Origin: Bacteroidales bacterium
GTDB lineage: Bacteria > Bacteroidota > Bacteroidia > Bacteroidales > UBA932
NCBI GenBank assembly: GCA_017502125.1
Contig: JAFVVN010000024.1
Location: 1 to 37,646, forward strand
Reading direction: 5' to 3'
DNA: 37,646 nucleotides
Shown piece after piece: positions 34,158 to 37,646 of the stretch; the first letter of the stretch is position 1; each line of letters begins with the position of its first letter. The translations under genes and the position numbers were made by a program. The notes below the pieces were generated by a model. It had not been told where the DNA came from, searched no databases, and saw only the letters and a list, made by a program, of their open reading frames with translations.

Positions 34158-35534
34158 TCAGAAGGTTTCGAGTTCCTCAGGAGTCTCGAAGAGGTGGTGG
34201 TGCAGAGACTGAACGACCTCCGTAAGTTCCTCACGGTCAACGACAAAGCTGATATTCACAAAAGATGCGCCCTGAGAGATCATATACACATTGCATCTCT
34301 TCAATGGAGCAAAGGTCCTCTTTAGCATACCGTTGAGCTTGACGATGTTCTTACCGATCACTGAGACCTGTGACTTGTCATCATCCACAATCACTTCCGC
34401 AAACTCAGAAAGCTGTTTCACAACAGCTTCGATCTTCTCCGCAGCATCCACGGTCACAGATATGTTCGCCTCAGAAGTACTGATCAGGTCCACCGACACC
34501 TTGCTCTCGCTGAATATCTCGAACACACGGCGAAGAAAGCCTGAAGTGTTGATCATCCTCATGGAGAAGATATTGATAACCCTGATATTCTCCTTGAAAG
34601 ACACCGACTTGACACCATCCTCGATGAGTTCGCTACGAAGAATGGCAGTTCCTTTTCCCGAGGGGTTCATGGAGTTCAGTACATAGATCGGAATATTCTT
34701 CTTCACCGCCGGTTCGATGGTCAGAGGGTGGAGTACCTTCGCGCCGAAATGGGCCATCTCGGCAGCCTCTTCAAACGATATCTTCTCCAGATACTTCGTG
34801 TTCTCCACCTTGCGGGGGTCAGCAGAACGGACTCCATCCACATCGGTCCATATCTCAATCCTCTCAGCATCAACCGCCAGACCTATCAGCGAAGCCGAAT
34901 AGTCCGAACCGCCTCGTCCGAGGACTGTCTGCTCCCCTTTCAGGTTGGACGCGATGAATCCCTGAGTGATGACGGCGTCCATCCCCCTGTATGCTTCCTC
35001 GACCATCCCGGGAACTCTTGTCAGGATCTCCTCGACCACTGGTTCTCCCTTGAGGTATGAGTCATTGGTCACCATCATCCTGCGTGCATCGATGAATCCT
35101 GTTCTGATTCCCTTTGCGTTCATTGCATAGCATATCACGGTCGAGGACAGGAGCTCTCCATTGGATATGATTATAGCTTTGTTCCTGTCTGACAGTTCAC
35201 CCACAGCACACACCGCACGTGCCAGCGAATCAAGAGAGTCACAGATTCTGTTCACCTCAGCGACAGCGTCTTCCTTCAAGGCAGGACTCTGTGCAAGAAG
35301 GTCTCCTGCCAGATTGACATGCCGTTCGCGGAGTTGTGCAAGAAGCATTTCCATCTCCTCCACATTTCTTGAGGCTGCCGCATCCGATATCCGGTACAGG
35401 AGATCGGTCACCTTAGACAAGGCGGACACGACCACCACCGGCTTCTGATCCAGTTTACCACCGATTATGAAGATGGTTCTTGTTATTGCCTCAAAGTTTG
35501 CGACGGAGGTGCCGCCGAATTTCATTACTATCAT
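34158..35534 (-). CDS. lysC: Aspartate kinase with C-terminal ACT domains
   Basis: Phosphorylates aspartate, the entry to lysine, DAP, threonine and methionine. 458 residues, monofunctional, like the E. coli LysC type. The kinase part (about 1-290) has MKFGGTSVANFEA with the nucleotide-binding KFGGTS, VVSALSKVTDLL, ISNGELLSS, TQGFIASNLKGEQTVLGRGGSDYSASLIG and WTDVDGVRSADPR. From about 310 two ACT domains follow (VINIFSMRMINTSGFLRRVFEIFSESKVSVDLISTSEANISVTVD; SVIGKNIVKLNGMLKRTFAPL), which in the family bind lysine for feedback control. No homoserine dehydrogenase part is fused. The gap to dapE is 170 bases and holds one 53-base element. Confidence 0.95.
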   Translation of the reverse strand: MIVMKFGGTSVANFEAITRTIFIIGGKLDQKPVVVVSALSKVTDLLYRISDAAASRNVEEMEMLLAQLRERHVNLAGDLLAQSPALKEDAVAEVNRICDSLDSLARAVCAVGELSDRNKAIIISNGELLSSTVICYAMNAKGIRTGFIDARRMMVTNDSYLKGEPVVEEILTRVPGMVEEAYRGMDAVITQGFIASNLKGEQTVLGRGGSDYSASLIGLAVDAERIEIWTDVDGVRSADPRKVENTKYLEKISFEEAAEMAHFGAKVLHPLTIEPAVKKNIPIYVLNSMNPSGKGTAILRSELIEDGVKSVSFKENIRVINIFSMRMINTSGFLRRVFEIFSESKVSVDLISTSEANISVTVDAAEKIEAVVKQLSEFAEVIVDDDKSQVSVIGKNIVKLNGMLKRTFAPLKRCNVYMISQGASFVNISFVVDREELTEVVQSLHHHLFETPEELETF

Positions 35535-35617
35535 ATTGTCAACTTTATCGCTTTATTCCATTTTTATCATAATCAGTGCATTTTGCGACAGGAGTGCAAG
35601 CATATGATATATTTATT

Positions 35618-35670
35618 ACCCTCCTCCTAAATCCTCCTCCTGTGAGGAGGACTTGGTCGCTTCGCTCCGA
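35618..35670. repeat. 53-base element upstream of lysC, variant form
   Basis: Same length and layout as the four copies at dapA and dapB: a C-rich arm, CTAAAT, a second copy of the arm, a short loop, then the complementary arm, followed by ACTTGGTCGCTTCGCTCCGA. The stem here is CCTCCTC/GAGGAGG, against CCCTTTC/GAAAGGG in the others. Confidence 0.8.
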
Positions 35671-35704
35671 AACATCATCAAGTCGTGCACAACCTGTCAA
35701 AGGC

Positions 35705-36814
35705 TCATGGGCAGGCGGTTATATGTTCGTATATCCCTATATAATTATCTACTGCTGCATCCAGGTCGGAAAGGGATATGTGCTCCTCATCGCGATGGGC
35801 GACAAGAATGGAACCTGGGCCGCATAAGATCTTGTGAGGGAAGCATGTCAACTGCGGGGCATCACTGCCGAATGACACCGGCTTGGTGTCGAAGCCGTCC
35901 AGGACATCAAAACGAGTCGGGGAATCACCGCCAAGGGCAGTTACCTTCATGGCCTTCTGCCAGTGAGCCACATCCTTGGCCACAATATCCGACCCATCCT
36001 GGACTCGAGGGCGGCCGAAACGCAGACGGGCCTGAGGTCCGGCCATGTTCTTCATGACGTTGCTGACCATCTCGTCCGATTCGAATGTCGTGCGGAAATA
36101 CACCCTGCATGTCAGTGAATCGCTGAGGATATTCTGAGGATTATCGCTGCTGAGTCTTCCTATATTCCAGGTGGTCTCTCCCAAAGTATCGTCATATGGA
36201 AAACCGATGCTACGGAGGGCATTCACGAAATCATTGAACATCATGACTGCACTCCGACCATGCTGAGGATATCCTGAATGGAAGGCCACACCTGTAAATT
36301 CCACCTCGAACGCCTTGGTTCCCTTTGCTGCTGAAGCCATCTGATTATCAGTCGGTTCGCCGACCACAAGCCATGCATCATCTATGGACGGCAGAAGCTT
36401 ATGAGCAATGGAATTGAACGCCTTCGCACCGAATGAGCCAGTCTCCTCACCGGTCAGGAGAAGAAGAGCAAAGTCTGTGCAGCCGCGGGATTCGAGGGTG
36501 CAGCAAGCCTCATACATGGCAATCAACTGACCCTTTGCATCACAGGTGCCACGACCTCGGATGATCTGGGAGCCAGGAGTAGGAGGGATATATGGAGGGA
36601 CAGTATCCATATGGGTGCAGAAGACCACCTTAGGGTCTCCCCATGAGAACAGCAGATTGGATGAACCGCCGCTACCGACATTGCCATCATTGTCAAAGCG
36701 GTCCAGACGACAGTCGGCAGTGACCAGCCTTTCAGCCAGAAAATCCGCCAGTTCCCCTTCCTGACCGGAAGTGGAATCAAACTTCAGTATGTCCAGAAAC
36801 AGTGTCGTATCCAT
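35705..36814 (-). CDS. M20 family deacylase, probably succinyl-diaminopimelate desuccinylase
   Basis: Zinc hydrolase of the ArgE/DapE (M20) family, 369 residues. The two metal-ligand motifs and the catalytic acid are present: VVFCTHMDTVPP (His68, Asp70), GRGTCDAKGQ (Asp92), LLTGEETGS (Glu123/Glu124) and VGEPTDN; AHRDEEHIS near the end carries the last His. Sequence alone does not separate acetylornithine deacetylase from DapE. The neighbours lysC, dapB, dapA, dapD, a transaminase and dapF in the same direction favour the desuccinylase that releases LL-DAP. It would then complete the succinylase route. It is the first gene of the cluster and has its own promoter. Confidence 0.85.
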   Translation of the reverse strand: MDTTLFLDILKFDSTSGQEGELADFLAERLVTADCRLDRFDNDGNVGSGGSSNLLFSWGDPKVVFCTHMDTVPPYIPPTPGSQIIRGRGTCDAKGQLIAMYEACCTLESRGCTDFALLLLTGEETGSFGAKAFNSIAHKLLPSIDDAWLVVGEPTDNQMASAAKGTKAFEVEFTGVAFHSGYPQHGRSAVMMFNDFVNALRSIGFPYDDTLGETTWNIGRLSSDNPQNILSDSLTCRVYFRTTFESDEMVSNVMKNMAGPQARLRFGRPRVQDGSDIVAKDVAHWQKAMKVTALGGDSPTRFDVLDGFDTKPVSFGSDAPQLTCFPHKILCGPGSILVAHRDEEHISLSDLDAAVDNYIGIYEHITACP

Positions 36815-36831
36815 AGTTTTGTCCTAACTTG

Positions 36832-36863
36832 CAAAAATACACTAATCCTGCGACAAAATCAAC
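36832..36863 (-). promoter_or_regulatory. Promoter of the lysine cluster (upstream of the M20 gene)
   Basis: On the minus strand GTTG (36860-36863), 20 bases, TATTTTTG (36832-36839), 17 bases before the start codon. The -7 match is full and the -33 match three of four. Confidence 0.6.
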
Positions 36864-37004
36864 TGAATTCCACACCATTTGATGGGTCTGATCTGCAAAG
36901 AATGACTATGCCAGCTGTATTTTTATATCATTAACCATGGAAGGCGACTAAAAAGTCATAAATCCCTGTCAAATTGTAACCTTATTAAATTCTTAACCAT
37001 GACC

Positions 37005-37038
37005 GCCAGGCAGGGAAACGGTTGCCTTTCTGCCTGAC
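37005..37038. repeat. CAGGCAG hairpin, third relative
   Basis: CAGGCAG (37007-37013) pairs with CTGCCTG (37030-37036) around a loop with AAACGG. It shares stem and the TGCCTGACG edge with the pair at 32985-33094. Confidence 0.55.
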
Positions 37039-37149
37039 GAAGCCGTTTTCACATTCAACAACAGGAAATCCGGGACCTTCAGGCGCTGTTTCTGGCATTC
37101 GCTCTGGAGGAGCCCGCAAACGCTAAAGCGCTGCCAGTCAGAAGATTGA

Positions 37150-37187
37150 GCTAAAACGCCTGCGTCAGATGGCGCAGGCGTTTTAGC
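37150..37187 (-). terminator. Terminator of feoB; hairpin repeat copy 3 of 3
   Basis: A perfect 15-bp stem (GCTAAAACGCCTGCG with its complement) around TCAGATGG, with T-runs at both stem bases, lies 38 bases past the feoB stop. The central part is the same repeat as at 5435-5460 and 17391-17414. It would terminate in either direction. Confidence 0.75.
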
Positions 37188-37225
37188 ATAACACCTTGTC
37201 AATCAAGATGTTTGATATTGGGGAG

Positions 37226-37645
37226 CTACAGTCCAAAGAGGAGGGCGATACGGAAAGTGATGAAGGCTGCCACCCAGGCTAGGAGGATGGTGTATACGGC
37301 TGTGAATATGGCCCACTTCCAGCCCCCACTCTCATTCTTTATGGCCACGAATGTGGCTATGCACGGGAAGTATAGGAGAATGAAGACCATGTATGCCAGG
37401 GCACCGGCCGGTGTGACCGAACGGAGAAGGGCCTTCTGGAGACGGGTCTCGCCCGAAGCAGCATTTGCCTGTGAGTCGGAAGAAACAGAACCAGAACCAG
37501 AACCGGAAACAGAACCAGAAACAGAACCATTTAGTAATGATACCAAAGTTTCACCAACTACATTACCAGCGTTACCTCCACCATACACGTTACCGATAGT
37601 ACCATCTCTAATAATTACATCAGTATTATGATTTATGATAGCAGG
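37226..37645 (-). CDS. feoB: FeoB C-terminus joined to an adhesin-like sequence (partial)
   Basis: The last 90 or so residues are the C-terminal membrane part of the ferrous iron transporter FeoB: TRLQKALLRSVTPAGALAYMVFILLYFPCIATFVAIKNESGGWKWAIFTAVYTILLAWVAAFITFRIALLFGL, with the conserved LLYFPC. The frame continues to the window edge. Before it comes a Gly/Ser/Val stretch (37480-37528) and then IRDGTIGNVYGGGNAGNVVGETLVS, which is not like FeoB: where FeoB should read AKEVVVSTMGVLY there is a sequence resembling the repeats of Bacteroidales surface adhesins. Base composition is also more AT-rich there. Likely an assembly join across low-complexity sequence. A natural fusion is the less likely alternative. 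Confidence 0.7.
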   Translation of the reverse strand, partial: PAIINHNTDVIIRDGTIGNVYGGGNAGNVVGETLVSLLNGSVSGSVSGSGSGSVSSDSQANAASGETRLQKALLRSVTPAGALAYMVFILLYFPCIATFVAIKNESGGWKWAIFTAVYTILLAWVAAFITFRIALLFGL

Positions 37646-37646
37646 A

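Larger units (their letters stand above)
36864..37225. other. Intergenic stretch with two hairpin repeats, no gene seen
   Basis: Between the M20 promoter and feoB there is no credible gene. A short minus-strand frame at 36993-37202 runs through both hairpins and lacks codon bias or a start signal. From 36880 to 37000 the sequence is AT-rich without a clear motif. Confidence 0.6.

Noticed and set aside
35535-35704. Lysine riboswitch upstream of lysC
   Set aside because: No L-box core motifs seen; the gap holds the 53-base element instead.
36993-37202. Small minus-strand frame of 69 codons
   Set aside because: It crosses two hairpin repeats and has no start signal or codon bias.

Overview
The window looks like chromosome of a member of the Bacteroidales, probably an uncultured gut-type lineage; the family cannot be fixed from sequence alone. 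Support: promoters of the Bacteroidetes type (TTTG, 19-20 bases, TAnnTTTG), a MurA with Asp in place of the catalytic Cys, DUF4465 and DUF4886 lipoproteins, a Bacteroidetes-style coiled-coil plus LuxR-type HTH regulator, and a tRNA without an encoded CCA. Most genes are core housekeeping functions. No phage, insertion sequence or CRISPR array was seen, but the gaps between genes carry many palindromic repeats.

Layout. 1-3.1 kb: the end of efp, then convergent lptB and dnaX. 3.2-7 kb (+): a secreted protein overlapping an M16 protease, then an O-methyltransferase overlapping an IclR regulator. 7-16.2 kb: murA (-), a DUF4886 lipoprotein (+), then murB, metG, dnaG and a DUF308 membrane protein (-). 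16.3-18.7 kb: a PHP phosphoesterase (+), tRNA-Leu(GAG) (-) with its own promoter and terminator, and rpsP-rimM (+). 18.7-22.7 kb (-): a DUF4465 lipoprotein, an unrecognised membrane protein and a DASS-type anion transporter.

22.8-28.4 kb (-) is the most unusual part: six closely spaced genes encoding a DUF47/PhoU-like protein, a membrane protein that resembles a degenerate PiT phosphate permease fused to a cytoplasmic coiled coil and LuxR-type HTH, an OprO/OprP-type phosphate-selective porin, a lamin-tail lipoprotein, a CYTH-like protein and a CYTH triphosphatase-family protein. I read it as a candidate phosphate or (poly)phosphate sensing and uptake locus with a membrane-bound transcription factor derived from a transporter.

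28.6-36.8 kb (-) is a lysine/diaminopimelate cluster: dapE-type deacylase, lysC, dapB, dapA, dapD, an aminotransferase and dapF. With an asd gene from elsewhere it would cover the succinylase route from aspartate to meso-DAP. Its gaps are filled with repeats. A 53-bp element occurs five times in front of lysC, dapB and dapA, and its stem shows compensatory changes. At dapB and dapA it sits in tandem arrays that also duplicate the gene leader.

The right edge (37.2-37.6 kb) holds the C-terminus of FeoB, joined through a Gly/Ser/Val low-complexity stretch to a sequence that looks like a surface-adhesin repeat; this may be an assembly chimera.
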